Shown here one piece after another: positions 40,474 to 48,537 of a stretch of 55,743 bases of DNA (the first letter of the stretch is position 1; each line of letters opens with the position of its first letter). Both the position numbers and the translations under genes were made by a program. The notes beneath the pieces were generated by a model. It was not told where the DNA came from and made no database searches. It was given only the letters and a program-made list of their open reading frames with translations. The stretch is from an uncultured Clostridia bacterium (GTDB lineage: Bacteria > Bacillota > Clostridia > Christensenellales > Borkfalkiaceae). The stretch covers positions 1-55,743 of the forward strand of contig CANQJF010000008.1 of the NCBI GenBank assembly GCA_947624225.1, written 5' to 3'.

Positions 40474-41456
40474 GGCCTCTCCTTTTTTCGTTTGTTATCA
40501 TCTTTGCGTTTGTTTTCGTCCCGTTCATAGGCGCGCACGATGCGGGAAACCAACGGGTGCCGCACGACGTCCTTTTCGGTAAGGCGGCAAACCGCAATGT
40601 CCTCCACATCTTCGAGGACGCGCACGGCATGCTTTAAACCGCTCGTTTTGCCGTCGGGGAGATCGGTCTGAGTCAGATCGCCCGTGACGACCATTTTGCT
40701 CCCCTCTCCGAGGCGCGTCAAAAACATCTTCATCTGCTCCCGCGTCGCGTTCTGCGCCTCATCTAAGATGACAAAGGCGTCGGAGAGCGTTCTGCCGCGC
40801 ATGTAGGCGAGGGGCGCCACCTCGATGACCCCTTTCTCCATGAGCTTTTGGTAGGTCTCGAAGCCGAAGAGCTCCTGCAAAGCGTCGTACAGCGGCCGAA
40901 GATAGGGATCCACCTTGGTTTGCAGATCCCCGGGGAGGAAGCCAAGCTTTTCGCCCGCCTCCACGGCCGGACGCGTGAGGATGATCTTCTCCACCTCTTT
41001 GCCCTTGTACGCGGCCACGGCAAGGCAGACGGCGAGATAGGTCTTGCCCGTGCCGGCAGGCCCCACCCCGAAAGTGACGGTGTTGGCGCGGACGGCGTCG
41101 ACATACGTCTTTTGGCCGACCGTCTTGCACTTCACCGGCTTCCCGCGGGAAGTGACGGCAACCACCCCGTGCATGATGCCCGCGATGTCGCCCGCACGGC
41201 CCTCCCGTGCAAGTTCGATGCAGTAAAGCAAGCGCGTCTTGTCGATATTTTCCCCCGCCGCAACGATTGCGAGCAAACTCTTTATGACCTCTTCGCCGAT
41301 GTGCGCGGCCTCCGTCTCACCGTCGAGCACGACAGAGGTCCCCTCCACATGCGTCATGAGCCCCAGCTCGCGCGCAATTGTCGTCAAATTTTCGTCGAAC
41401 ACGCCGATGACGGCGCTGAGCTTGTCCGACGAGCCCGTTTCCACAATGACAGTCAA
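40470..41456 (-). CDS. phoH: PhoH-family ATPase
   Basis: 328 residues from a TTG start (41454-41456) with AGGAGG upstream; no better start lies near. Walker A is GPAGTGKT and Walker B VILDEAQN, followed by the family signature GDLTQTDLP. The N-terminal part resembles a KH/YlxR-like extension. PhoH (YbeZ) acts with YbeY on ribosomes and RNA, and the two are only one gene apart. The C-terminus is lysine/arginine-rich. Confidence 0.92.
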   Translation of the reverse strand: MTVIVETGSSDKLSAVIGVFDENLTTIARELGLMTHVEGTSVVLDGETEAAHIGEEVIKSLLAIVAAGENIDKTRLLYCIELAREGRAGDIAGIMHGVVAVTSRGKPVKCKTVGQKTYVDAVRANTVTFGVGPAGTGKTYLAVCLAVAAYKGKEVEKIILTRPAVEAGEKLGFLPGDLQTKVDPYLRPLYDALQELFGFETYQKLMEKGVIEVAPLAYMRGRTLSDAFVILDEAQNATREQMKMFLTRLGEGSKMVVTGDLTQTDLPDGKTSGLKHAVRVLEDVEDIAVCRLTEKDVVRHPLVSRIVRAYERDENKRKDDNKRKKERP

Positions 41457-41464
41457 ATTTCCTC

Positions 41465-42325
41465 CTAAGCGAGGTTGACGGAGGCGGTCTTAGTCATGAG
41501 CCCCGCGATCCTCCAACCGTGCTTTGTTTTTTCGGTATGTAAATTTTCGAGCGGCCCGAAATCGAGCAGGGCCTGTGCCAGCGCGTTCTCCCGCGAGAGC
41601 GCGTATTCCGCGGAGACCTCCCGCTGCAACGCCACGGATGCGATGACGAGCGAGGGAATCCGCTCCTCCCCCGCAAGGAGATAGGCATCCACGAGCGTCT
41701 GCCCCTGCACCACTTCGTCCCCCGGTTGAACGAGGGGCGTTCCGCGGATGACGGTGAGCCGCACAACCGTGCCGGAGACGGGCGCAACGAGGGGCATGCC
41801 CGCGATGGGCTGCACATCTTCGCTCACGCGCACCTCAACGGAGAGCACGCCGCCTTGGCGCTTGAAAGCGCAAAATTCCACGCGCGGGAGGGAGAGAACG
41901 CGCGCCGTAACAAGGGCGGTGTCCTTGGGCATGGCGGAAAATTCCCGGATCCCCTCCTCGCGGAGGATGGCGCGAACCTCGCGTTCGTAATAGGCGCCAT
42001 TCCCCGTCACCTCCACTTCGAGCACGCGGCTCTGAAAGAAGAGCACGGCCGAAAAGAACATAAGTGCGCCGAGGAGTAGACCCGCGGCGCGGGGCAACAG
42101 CTGTCGCGCGCGCGCAAGTCCATAGTATTTCACGCCACTTATATCATAACACGAACCGCGCAAAATTGCAAATGCTTTTTTCATGTCTTTGGCGCGGATG
42201 TGCACTTCGAGGACATTTTTTTGCACCTCACGACAAAAACGCACGGGAATATTTTCTCGCGCAAGTTTGTCGGGGACCCTCCCCGCAGAGAGACTGTGCA
42301 CCGTAAAACCTATCGTACCGAGCAT
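41465..42325 (-). CDS. yqfD: sporulation protein YqfD
   Basis: 286 residues, shorter than the ~400 of Bacillus YqfD. Cytoplasmic N-terminus, one membrane helix (about 76-95, LLLGALMFFSAVLFF), then an extracytoplasmic part with a POTRA-like start (VLEVEVTGNGAYYEREVRAI) and VAPVSGTVVRLTVIRGTPLV, where the family motif lies. It is made during sporulation in Bacillus under sigma-E. AGGGAAGGG precedes the ATG. The gene lies between yqfC and phoH, as in other Firmicutes. Confidence 0.85.
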   Translation of the reverse strand: MLGTIGFTVHSLSAGRVPDKLARENIPVRFCREVQKNVLEVHIRAKDMKKAFAILRGSCYDISGVKYYGLARARQLLPRAAGLLLGALMFFSAVLFFQSRVLEVEVTGNGAYYEREVRAILREEGIREFSAMPKDTALVTARVLSLPRVEFCAFKRQGGVLSVEVRVSEDVQPIAGMPLVAPVSGTVVRLTVIRGTPLVQPGDEVVQGQTLVDAYLLAGEERIPSLVIASVALQREVSAEYALSRENALAQALLDFGPLENLHTEKTKHGWRIAGLMTKTASVNLA

Positions 42326-42335
42326 GGCCCTTCCC

Positions 42336-42587
42336 TCAATCGGTCACGGAGATATTTTGCACGGCGCCCTGCACGACAACATCGCCCGCCGCATACTTTA
42401 CGATGGTCAACCCCGCGCCTTGGAGCTTGATGCCGCCGCGCTTTCCCGCGAGCGCAACGCACGCGGACGAAAACTCCGTGATGCGCTTGACGTTTCGAAG
42501 ATACGCCCCGCTCCCTGAGACGGTATACGCGATGCGCGCGGGATCCTCCCCGCCGAGTATTTTGGAAATCTCCTCGCCGAACCTCAT
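42336..42587 (-). CDS. yqfC: sporulation protein YqfC (YabP/YqfC family)
   Basis: 83 residues, start ATG 42585-42587 with GGAG upstream. The sequence SGSGAYLRNVKRITEFSSAC and later KLQGAGLTIVKYAAGDVVVQ fits the YabP/YqfC family, which in Bacillus is expressed in the mother cell. First gene of the eight-gene operon down to recO. The stretch 42588-42778 holds no gene. Confidence 0.8.
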   Translation of the reverse strand: MRFGEEISKILGGEDPARIAYTVSGSGAYLRNVKRITEFSSACVALAGKRGGIKLQGAGLTIVKYAAGDVVVQGAVQNISVTD

Positions 42588-42778
42588 TTCTCCACTATTT
42601 TATGCGAAAAGTTGTGACATCATGCAAACGGGCAGCCGTCTCCCGGCAGCTCGATGCTTCGCCCGTGAAAAGTGTTCGGGCGCCTTATGAGGGCGCCTTG
42701 TTCGGTGAACTTGTCGGGCGCGCCCTGTTTGGACGACTTTTCGTGCGCGGCCCGGAGGAGCGCTTAAACAAAAACCGC

Positions 42779-42821
42779 AAAAAATCCCCTCCCCGGGCAT
42801 TTGAACGCGCAAGGGAGGGGA
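42779..42821 (-). terminator. terminator of mnmA
   Basis: On the minus strand TCCCCTCCC (42813-42821) and GGGAGGGGA (42785-42793), then TTTTTT. Confidence 0.7.
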
Positions 42822-42825
42822 AAGC

Positions 42826-44022
42826 TCAGAACGTTTCGGTGATGACGCCGCCGCCGAGGCAGGCCGTCTCGTCATAGAGGACCGCATATTGCCCGGGCGT
42901 CACGGCGCGCTGGGGCTCCGCGAATTCCAGCCTCAACCCGGAGGCAAGGGGGATGACCCGCGTGCGCTGCTCGCTCTGGCGGTAACGGAGCTTCACACCG
43001 CATTCGAAAGGCTCGTTCGCAGACATGGGTGGGATGAAATTCATCTCCTGCACCAAACAGCCCCTGCTCATGAGCGGCGTCTCGTCGCCGTGGGAGACAT
43101 AGAGAATGTTGCCGGCGAGGTCCTTTTTTACCACAAACCAACGTCCCTCCTCCCCCTTTTTGCCGCCGAGATCGAGCCCCCGCCGCTGCCCGAGGGTGTA
43201 ATACATGAGGCCCATGTGCTCGCCCACGTCCTCGCCGCCGAGCGTCACGATGCGCCCCGGTTTTGCGGGGAGATAGGTTTTGAGAAAATTGCGGAAATTG
43301 CGCTCGCCGATGAAGCAAATGCCCGTGGAGTCTTTCTTCGCCGCCGTTGCAAGGTCGTATTTTTGGGCAATTTCGCGCACTTCCCCCTTGGTGAGGTCCG
43401 CGAGCGGGAAGAGCACCCCGTCGAGCTGCTCTTGGGAGAGCTGGCAGAGGAAATACGTCTGGTCCTTGTTTTGGTCTTTCGCTTTCAAGAGGCGGTGCAC
43501 CCCTTTCTCGTGCGCGATGCCGCAATAGTGCCCGGTGGCTACCATGTCCGCACCGAGCGCCTTGGCGTACTCCTTAAAGGGGCCGAATTTGATCTCACGG
43601 TTGCAAAGAACGTCGGGATTGGGCGTGCGCCCCGCCGCATACTCGCGGAGGAAGTAGGAAAAGACGCGATCCATATACTCCTTGGCAAAGTTGACGGTAT
43701 AGTAAGGGATGTCGAGCAGCGTGGCGACGCGCTTGACGTCCTCAAAGTCCTCATCGGCCGTGCACGCGCCATTCTCGTCGGTCTCCTCCCAATTGCGCAT
43801 GAAGAGCCCGATGACGCGGTAGCCCTGCTGTTTGAGAATTAAGGCAGCCACGGAGCTATCCACCCCGCCCGAGAGCCCGACGACGACAGTTTTTTGCTTC
43901 TTGACCTCTTTGTGGCATACCATGTCCGCGGTTAAGCCCTCTTTTTCGCCGCCCGAAGGGATTTTATCTATGAGGTTGCCCGCCCGAAGAGCTTCGGTTT
44001 GTGCGCCCGTTTTTTCAGCCAT
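42826..44022 (-). CDS. mnmA: tRNA 2-thiouridylase MnmA
   Basis: 398 residues. It thiolates U34 of tRNA for Lys, Glu and Gln. The PP-loop is GLSGGVDSSVAAL at about residue 49. The catalytic cysteines lie in NPDVLCNREIKF and DSTGICFIGERNF. Other family parts are RNWEETDENG, GHYCGIA and LGQRRGL. The call keeps the ATG at 44020-44022 because GGAGC precedes it; this gives a ~40-residue N-terminal extension not usual in the family, and an internal ATG at residue 34 is an alternative. Two copies of CATGTCCG lie inside. Confidence 0.93.
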   Translation of the reverse strand: MAEKTGAQTEALRAGNLIDKIPSGGEKEGLTADMVCHKEVKKQKTVVVGLSGGVDSSVAALILKQQGYRVIGLFMRNWEETDENGACTADEDFEDVKRVATLLDIPYYTVNFAKEYMDRVFSYFLREYAAGRTPNPDVLCNREIKFGPFKEYAKALGADMVATGHYCGIAHEKGVHRLLKAKDQNKDQTYFLCQLSQEQLDGVLFPLADLTKGEVREIAQKYDLATAAKKDSTGICFIGERNFRNFLKTYLPAKPGRIVTLGGEDVGEHMGLMYYTLGQRRGLDLGGKKGEEGRWFVVKKDLAGNILYVSHGDETPLMSRGCLVQEMNFIPPMSANEPFECGVKLRYRQSEQRTRVIPLASGLRLEFAEPQRAVTPGQYAVLYDETACLGGGVITETF

Positions 44023-44096
44023 AGCCCGCTCCGTAAAAATTTTTTCTTCATTTTACCATATTCGGCCGAAAATATAAAGCATTTTTCCGAAGAATG

Positions 44097-44105
44097 TGCT
44101 ATAAT
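44097..44105 (+). promoter_or_regulatory. extended -10 promoter for the tRNA-Arg locus
   Basis: TGC-TATAAT at 44097-44105; no clear -35. It lies 27 bases before the broken 5' half tRNA and points to the intact tRNA. Confidence 0.5.
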
Positions 44106-44131
44106 GGAAAAACAAAAGACGGGATCCGTAC

Positions 44132-44169
44132 GTACTCGTAGTGTAATTGGATAACATTACGGCCTCCGA
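44132..44169 (+). pseudogene. tRNA-Arg 5' half fragment
   Basis: 38 bases identical to positions 1-38 of the tRNA-Arg at 44264-44340 (acceptor 5' strand, D arm, anticodon stem and the whole CTCCGA loop). After that the sequence diverges completely and cannot complete a tRNA. Confidence 0.85.
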
Positions 44170-44263
44170 TAGCCACGCTTCAATTGTGTAACCTTATGTG
44201 GCTCACGAGCCGCCTTGCGGCGAAGTACGCCGTCTTTGATTCACGATAACAATCCTAAAACAC

Positions 44264-44340
44264 GTACTCGTAGTGTAATTGGATAACATTACGGCCTCCG
44301 ACGCCGTCGACTCCGGGTTCGAGCCCCGGCGGGTACACCA
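44264..44340 (+). tRNA. tRNA-Arg (anticodon CCG)
   Basis: 77 bases including encoded CCA. Acceptor GTACTCG pairs with CGGGTAC (one T-G pair). The D stem is GTGT/ACAT. The anticodon stem is ACGGC/GCCGT around loop C-T-CCG-A-C. The T stem is CCGGG/CCCGG around TTCGAGC. All arms fold. A hairpin terminator follows directly. Confidence 0.95.
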
Positions 44341-44342
44341 GC

Positions 44343-44375
44343 GTTGGCACGGAAAAAGTGTTTTTCCGTGCCAAC
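44343..44375 (+). terminator. terminator after tRNA-Arg
   Basis: Perfect 15-bp stem from GTTGGCACGGAAAAA (44343-44357) to TTTTTCCGTGCCAAC (44361-44375). Confidence 0.75.
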
Positions 44376-44519
44376 ATAAAATTTCCATTAACTGTTTTAT
44401 CTGTCCTGTGTGAAATAATTTCTCTTTCAATTTTGTACAATCCTTCTAAAAAAGAAACGAAGCTTCCAGTTGAAATTTCTGTTTCACTAATTTTAAAAAT
44501 TATTTTAGGAGGTATTGTT

Positions 44520-44579
44520 ATGATACTTGAAAATTCGGTAGGCTACTGCGGAAGTCATGAGGTTTGTGCGGCTGAATGA
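44520..44579 (+). CDS. 19-residue cysteine-containing peptide
   Basis: MILENSVGYCGSHEVCAAE. It has an excellent Shine-Dalgarno (AGGAGG) seven bases before the ATG and two cysteines spaced by five residues. It lies in AT-rich DNA between the intact tRNA and the 3' tRNA fragment. The frame is open upstream to 44358, but the AGGAGG favours the short form. It could be a leader peptide, a secreted signal precursor or a decayed gene. No recognised family. Confidence 0.4.
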   Translation: MILENSVGYCGSHEVCAAE

Positions 44580-44657
44580 GAACAAATAGTGCAGGAATAA
44601 ACAGATACAACGTAAATGGATTTTCCGCATTGGGTGCGACTCCCAAGAGCCTCACAA

Positions 44658-44691
44658 AAGAACAGTCCCTGTTAATTCGGGGGCTGTTCTT
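44658..44691. terminator. hairpin with weak T-run
   Basis: AAGAACAG (44658-44665) pairs with CTGTTCTT (44684-44691). Confidence 0.45.
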
Positions 44692-44769
44692 CGTTTATTA
44701 TGCGTATTGCTTTGTTCAAGATTTGCAAAATGTTTCATATTAAACAAGATATTTTGAGAGCTGGTTGTT

Positions 44770-44815
44770 CCCCCGACACCATCGACTCCACATTCGAGCC
44801 TCGGTGGGTACTCCA
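44770..44815 (+). pseudogene. decayed tRNA-Arg 3' half fragment
   Basis: 46 bases that align without gaps to the last 46 bases of the tRNA-Arg (44295-44340), 37 of 46 identical, still ending CTCCA. It begins in the anticodon loop, where the 5' fragment ends, with about seven bases of overlap. Substitutions disrupt the T and anticodon stems, so it is not a functional tRNA. Confidence 0.8.
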
Positions 44816-44852
44816 AAAGGCAGGACAGCATTTTCGCTGCCCTGCCTTTTTT
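44815..44852 (+). terminator. terminator after the tRNA 3' fragment
   Basis: AAAAGGCAGGACAGC pairs with GCTGCCCTGCCTTTTTT (one mismatch). It fits the end of a former tRNA transcript. Confidence 0.7.
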
Positions 44853-44964
44853 GCTTTCGTGGAGGATGAGCCCCCTACCCTATTACGCGAAGCGCGGTAC
44901 GAGCGGGCTTCGCCCGTGAAATGATGCCGACAGTCATTTTTTCAAAATTTAATTAGCAATCTGC

Positions 44965-44993
44965 TTGCAATTATTTGTAGCCTGTGGTAAAAT
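44965..44993 (+). promoter_or_regulatory. promoter of the structured leader and zinc-ribbon gene
   Basis: TTGCAA (44965-44970), a 17-base spacer and TAAAAT (44988-44993). Confidence 0.75.
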
Positions 44994-44999
44994 GAAAGA

Positions 45000-45109
45000 G
45001 CCTCACAACTTAATATTGAACTTCTCTATAGAATAAGGATACTGCTGTGGCATAGTTGTATCCTAATATTTCCGTCCTTATTTATGGGGAAGAAATTAAG
45101 TTGTGAGGC
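45000..45109 (+). ncRNA. candidate structured RNA (unclassified leader or small RNA)
   Basis: A perfect 15-bp closing stem joins 45000-45014 and 45095-45109 (GCCTCACAACTTAAT and its complement). Inside, AGGATAC (45036-45042) pairs with GTATCCT (45058-45064). Alternatively AATAAGGA (45032-45039) pairs with TCCTTATT (45075-45082); the two inner pairings exclude each other. It begins about seven bases after the promoter -10 and is followed by a terminator, then by a membrane-protein gene. It matches no riboswitch class I remember. Confidence 0.6.
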
Positions 45110-45132
45110 AAACGACGAGGATACATTCGTGC

Positions 45133-45162
45133 GGGCATCCTTGTCGGGTGCCCTTATTTTTT
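45133..45162 (+). terminator. terminator/attenuator after the structured RNA
   Basis: GGGCATCC (45133-45140) pairs with GGGTGCCC (45146-45153), then TTATTTTTT. A wider alternative hairpin GCGGGCA/TGCCCGC (45131-45168) is also possible. AGGATAC recurs just upstream at 45118-45124 and could pair with 45058-45064 instead. Confidence 0.65.
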
Positions 45163-45192
45163 GCCCGCAAATACTTTTTTGGAGGAAATCTT

Positions 45193-46080
45193 ATGCACAA
45201 ATGCACAAAATGCGGAACAGAATTTGAGGGCAATTTTTGCCCCGAATGTGGCGAAAAGTGGTACAGGGAGAATGATTACCCCGCATGCGGCACATCCGTC
45301 GAAAGCGAAGAAAAGCCGGGCGGTGACGCATCGGAAACAATCGTTACTCCCGAAGAAAACTTCGAAGAGACAGCTCCAAAGCGCAAAACTCTTTCAGAAA
45401 AAACTGTAAAGTTGCTCGACAAGATTTTACTCGCTCTTTACATAACAGGTACTGTTGGCATTGTTCTTTTCCTCGGAATCGTGATAATTGGAGCAGCCGC
45501 TTATGGAAAAGTGTATTTGTTTGACGGATATACTTTCACGGTTGTACTTTCGATCATAAGTATTATTTTTATGATGATCGGATTGCTGTCTGTCATCGCC
45601 AAAGTGATTTTATGTTTTTCTTTGAAAATCGGTACATTCCCAACAACATGGGTGAAGCGTATTCTTTTGCTCCTATTGGCAATATGCTGTTTGTCGTTTT
45701 CAATATGGGGCTTTGTGGATTGTGGCATTGTCAATAGTGAAAAAGATGATTACGGCTCAGGAAGCGGGTCATCTTACAATGATTACACGGTCAGCCCCTC
45801 CCTTGGACTGTCTTTAAAAGTCACAAGCATAAAACAAAGCGGCAATTATTCTTATGTTTATTGCAGTATTACGAATATCAGCTCCCTGTATGGAACAGCG
45901 ACAATGTACAGATACGTCAAGGTAAAAGCTGTTTTCTACGACAGATACAATACAATGCTTGATACGGATTGGACATATGCGATAGACAGCGCATGGCTTT
46001 CTTCCGGAGAAGTAAAAACATTTTATTTTATGGTAAGAAATACTTCGGTCTATTCCGCCAAACTTTCCATTATCAGTTAA
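45193..46080 (+). CDS. zinc-ribbon membrane protein with C-terminal FxLYD-like domain
   Basis: 295 residues from ATG 45193 with GGAGGAAAT upstream. The N-terminus is a zinc ribbon, CTKC then CPEC. A charged linker follows. Three membrane segments lie at about 85-112, 118-148 and 156-178 (LLLLLLAICCLSFSIWGF). After a Gly/Ser/Tyr spacer, a ~90-residue extracellular domain (LKVTSIKQSGNYSYVYCSIT, then VKVKAVFYDRYNTML) resembles FxLYD domains. Its role is probably envelope stress or sensing, unproven. Expression is likely gated by the upstream RNA and terminator. The gene is AT-rich. Confidence 0.7.
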   Translation: MHKCTKCGTEFEGNFCPECGEKWYRENDYPACGTSVESEEKPGGDASETIVTPEENFEETAPKRKTLSEKTVKLLDKILLALYITGTVGIVLFLGIVIIGAAAYGKVYLFDGYTFTVVLSIISIIFMMIGLLSVIAKVILCFSLKIGTFPTTWVKRILLLLLAICCLSFSIWGFVDCGIVNSEKDDYGSGSGSSYNDYTVSPSLGLSLKVTSIKQSGNYSYVYCSITNISSLYGTATMYRYVKVKAVFYDRYNTMLDTDWTYAIDSAWLSSGEVKTFYFMVRNTSVYSAKLSIIS

Positions 46081-46136
46081 ACCGGAATATGGCGGCAAGG
46101 GTTATCGTTTATAAATCCCGAATGACAAAAACGATG

Positions 46137-46169
46137 CGGCGGACAAAGATACTTTGTCCGCCGATTTTT
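46137..46169 (+). terminator. terminator of the zinc-ribbon gene
   Basis: CGGCGGACAAAG (46137-46148) pairs with CTTTGTCCGCCG (46152-46163), then ATTTTTATTT. Confidence 0.8.
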
Positions 46170-46184
46170 ATTTCTTGAATTCGA

Positions 46185-46345
46185 CAGGGGGCAGGGAGCA
46201 CCCCCTTGAGGGGGAGCTGGCGAGCGTAGCGAGACGGAGCGGGGGGCATTCTAATTAAGCAACACCCCTTCCGTCACCTTCGGTGACACCCACCCCTCAA
46301 GGGGTGGGCAAGGGCTCCATCAAGCCTTGGTCGCCACCCCACCTC
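46185..46345. repeat. palindrome-rich intergenic repeat
   Basis: CACCCCCTTGAGGGGGAGCT, GTCACCTTCGGTGAC and CACCCCTCAAGGGGTG palindromes around ATTCTAATTAAGCAAC. Same style as the repeats at 29838 and 36498. No gene. Confidence 0.55.
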
Positions 46346-46370
46346 CTACCCATTTCGCGGGGCATTGCGG

Positions 46371-46940
46371 TCATTTTTTCAACAAAGCTGCCCCGCTCTT
46401 CCATGCCGTGCCCACTTTTTCGCCGATGGCAAAATAGTCGTGGCGCATCTGGTCGAACACAAACGTCTGCAACTTGGCCGCGTCGATCCTCCCTTTCTCG
46501 TCCAACACGCTCTCATCGGCGAGAACATTTTCGATTCTGCCAAGCACGCGCAAGCCATAGGGCTGCTCCTGCATCTCCACGACGGTACATTCGAGCGTGA
46601 GGGGATACTCCTCGATGACGGGCGCGTCTACGCGCTCACTCTTTGCCGCATGCAGTCCCGTGCAGGAGAACTTGTCCTCCGTTTGGTTGGAGGAGGCGAT
46701 CCCGAAGAAGTCAGACTCTTTGAGCGTCGATATGCCGGGCACCGCCAAAGTGAAAGCGCCGCGCGCACGCAAGTTGGCGACCGTCTTGTGGCTCTCTTCG
46801 AGGTTGAGGGCAACCATGTCCTCGGCACAGATCCCGCCCCACGCCATCATCATGACGTCGACAGAGCCGTCCTCGTTGTACGTCCCGATCATGTATGCGG
46901 GCATGGGGAACAAATAGGGTTTTACTCCGAAACTCTTCAT
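46371..46940 (-). CDS. flavin reductase-like (flavoredoxin) FMN-binding protein
   Basis: 189 residues. A split-barrel FMN-binding protein: PMPAYMIGTYNEDGSVDVMM at the start, MAWGGICAEDMVALNLEESH (substrate/FMN region), then GIASSNQTEDKFSCTGL. The flavoredoxin group reduces FMN or binds it for electron transfer. The Shine-Dalgarno region holds a copy of CATGTCCG (46957-46964) just upstream. It is monocistronic, on the minus strand. Confidence 0.85.
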   Translation of the reverse strand: MKSFGVKPYLFPMPAYMIGTYNEDGSVDVMMMAWGGICAEDMVALNLEESHKTVANLRARGAFTLAVPGISTLKESDFFGIASSNQTEDKFSCTGLHAAKSERVDAPVIEEYPLTLECTVVEMQEQPYGLRVLGRIENVLADESVLDEKGRIDAAKLQTFVFDQMRHDYFAIGEKVGTAWKSGAALLKK

Positions 46941-47010
46941 TTTATCACTCCTTTCGCGGACATGGGTGCCGCGTTTTTTGTCTATATCTCAAATCAATAC
47001 TTATAGATAC

Positions 47011-47394
47011 CTATATATAATAGTCGAGATCGGGCAGAATGCCCGAGAGATAGCAGAAAGCAATGATGTCGCCATCCAATCCCAAAATGGGTGTGGGCTC
47101 ATCGCTCTTGTGGTCGAGATCGGCCACGATCTCCACATAGGCAGACGTCGCGCCCGCCGCGGCAAGCGCCTCTTTCAACTCCGCCTCCCGTCCGAAAAAG
47201 GGCGCAAGCGTCTTGCGAAGCATTTCATTGACGTCCACATCATAGTCCTTGTTGACACAGACGGAATAGGAGATGGCGCCGTTCACGCATTGGATGTGCG
47301 AAAAGTCGTCGGTGAATTTGGAAATAGCCCGCGCGCACGCCTCGGCCTGCTCCCCGGGACAGACAATGTGCAGATACGTCTTTAAATGATGCAT
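47011..47394 (-). CDS. hypothetical protein (DUF4279-like)
   Basis: 127 residues from ATG 47392-47394 with AAAGGGGGAA upstream. Strand-rich start (MHHLKTYLHIVCPGEQAEAC), acidic middle, and end ITPILGLDG-like text (EPTPILGLDGDIIAFCYLSG) closing in LPDLDYYI. The closing pattern resembles DUF4279 proteins, single-domain proteins of unknown role. No signal peptide. It is 42 bases downstream of the CDF transporter gene, probably in the same transcript. Confidence 0.55.
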   Translation of the reverse strand: MHHLKTYLHIVCPGEQAEACARAISKFTDDFSHIQCVNGAISYSVCVNKDYDVDVNEMLRKTLAPFFGREAELKEALAAAGATSAYVEIVADLDHKSDEPTPILGLDGDIIAFCYLSGILPDLDYYI

Positions 47395-47436
47395 AAATTC
47401 CCCCTTTGTATGCGCTCTGCGCACGCATTTTGATGA

Positions 47437-48531
47437 TCAGGCGCGCCCCACCGTGACGATGGGGATGTACTCGCCCTGCGCCGACACAATTTTCTCCAAC
47501 TCGCTCCGGACGGTTTCATCTTTCCATTTACACGAAAACGGAACGGTGGCCTCGAAAATCACCTTCGTCATGACGCCGCGCACGATGCGAAAATCGTGCA
47601 GCGTGATCCCCTCCGCCACCTTTTGCGCTTCCTCCAAGATCCTTTGTTTCAGTTCATCCGCCGCCTGATCCGTGAGGTCCACGGGATCGAGGTGCGTCGT
47701 GAGCAAGACGCCCGTCTCTTCCGCCGCCGCATGTTCGATTGCATCGAGAATGCCGTGCGCCTCCATCGACGGAATTTTCGCGTCCATTTCCACATGTACA
47801 GTCGCATAGGCCATACCATGTCCGTAACTGAATATGCGCAAATCGTGAAATCCCAGCACATTCTCAGAGGAGAGGATGCGCGCTTCGAGCGCACGCGTGA
47901 GTTCCCCATCGGCCGCGCGCCCCATGAGCTCCGAGCTCGCATCGCGGACAACTTTCACTCCCTCCCATACGATGAACAGCGCCACGACCAGCCCTGTCCA
48001 CCCGTCCGCGGGAATGCCGGAGGCGGAGAGCACCGTCCCCGCGATGACGGCGGCGGTTGCGACACAGTCGCTCAGGCTGTCGGCCGAGACCGCTTTGAGC
48101 ACTTCCGACCGCAAGCGCTTTGCCCGGAGACGGAAGTACACAAACATGCCAAACTTGACAACCACCGAGAGCGCCAGAACGGCATAGACGGGCCATTCCG
48201 CCATGACGAGGCCCCCGCCGGCAATCGTCTCGGCCGAAACGCGGATGAGCTCTGCCGCGGCGAGCAGGATCAAAAACCCCGTGAGCATGGCGGCAATGTA
48301 TTCCACGCGCCTGTGCCCGTAAGGGTGCTGCCGGTCGGCGGGCTTGCCCGCGATCCAAAAGGAGACGAGCGAGACGACCCCGCTTGCGCAGTCGCTCAGG
48401 TTGTTGATGCCGTCGCCGATGACGGAGACCAGCCCGAACAGGAGCCCCACCGCGATCTTCGCCGCGGAGAGGATGAGATTGCACGCGATGCCGACGAGAC
48501 TTGTTGCCATGCCGGCGAATGTTCGCTTCAT
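47437..48531 (-). CDS. cation diffusion facilitator (CDF) transporter
   Basis: 364 residues from ATG 48529-48531. It has six membrane helices and the metal-site motif SVIGDGINNLSDCASG in helix 2, then HPYGHRRVEY, and S-A-D-S-L-S-D-C in helix 5, followed by a cytoplasmic domain with HVEMDAK and THLDPVD. The pattern is that of Mn2+/Zn2+/Fe2+ exporters (MntE/FieF-like); the metal is not certain. The ATG is six bases after a perfect TATAAT, so the mRNA is probably leaderless. I prefer it to the ATG nine codons upstream, which lies inside the promoter. Confidence 0.9.
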   Translation of the reverse strand: MKRTFAGMATSLVGIACNLILSAAKIAVGLLFGLVSVIGDGINNLSDCASGVVSLVSFWIAGKPADRQHPYGHRRVEYIAAMLTGFLILLAAAELIRVSAETIAGGGLVMAEWPVYAVLALSVVVKFGMFVYFRLRAKRLRSEVLKAVSADSLSDCVATAAVIAGTVLSASGIPADGWTGLVVALFIVWEGVKVVRDASSELMGRAADGELTRALEARILSSENVLGFHDLRIFSYGHGMAYATVHVEMDAKIPSMEAHGILDAIEHAAAEETGVLLTTHLDPVDLTDQAADELKQRILEEAQKVAEGITLHDFRIVRGVMTKVIFEATVPFSCKWKDETVRSELEKIVSAQGEYIPIVTVGRA

Positions 48532-48537
48532 AGTTCT

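Noticed and set aside
44170-44263. A second complete tRNA using the upstream 5' half
   Set aside because: After position 38 no sequence can pair with the acceptor strand or form a T arm.
45000-45109. 6S RNA
   Set aside because: The closed hairpin shape is suggestive, but it is only about 110 bases long and the bubble sequences do not resemble the Firmicutes 6S pattern.
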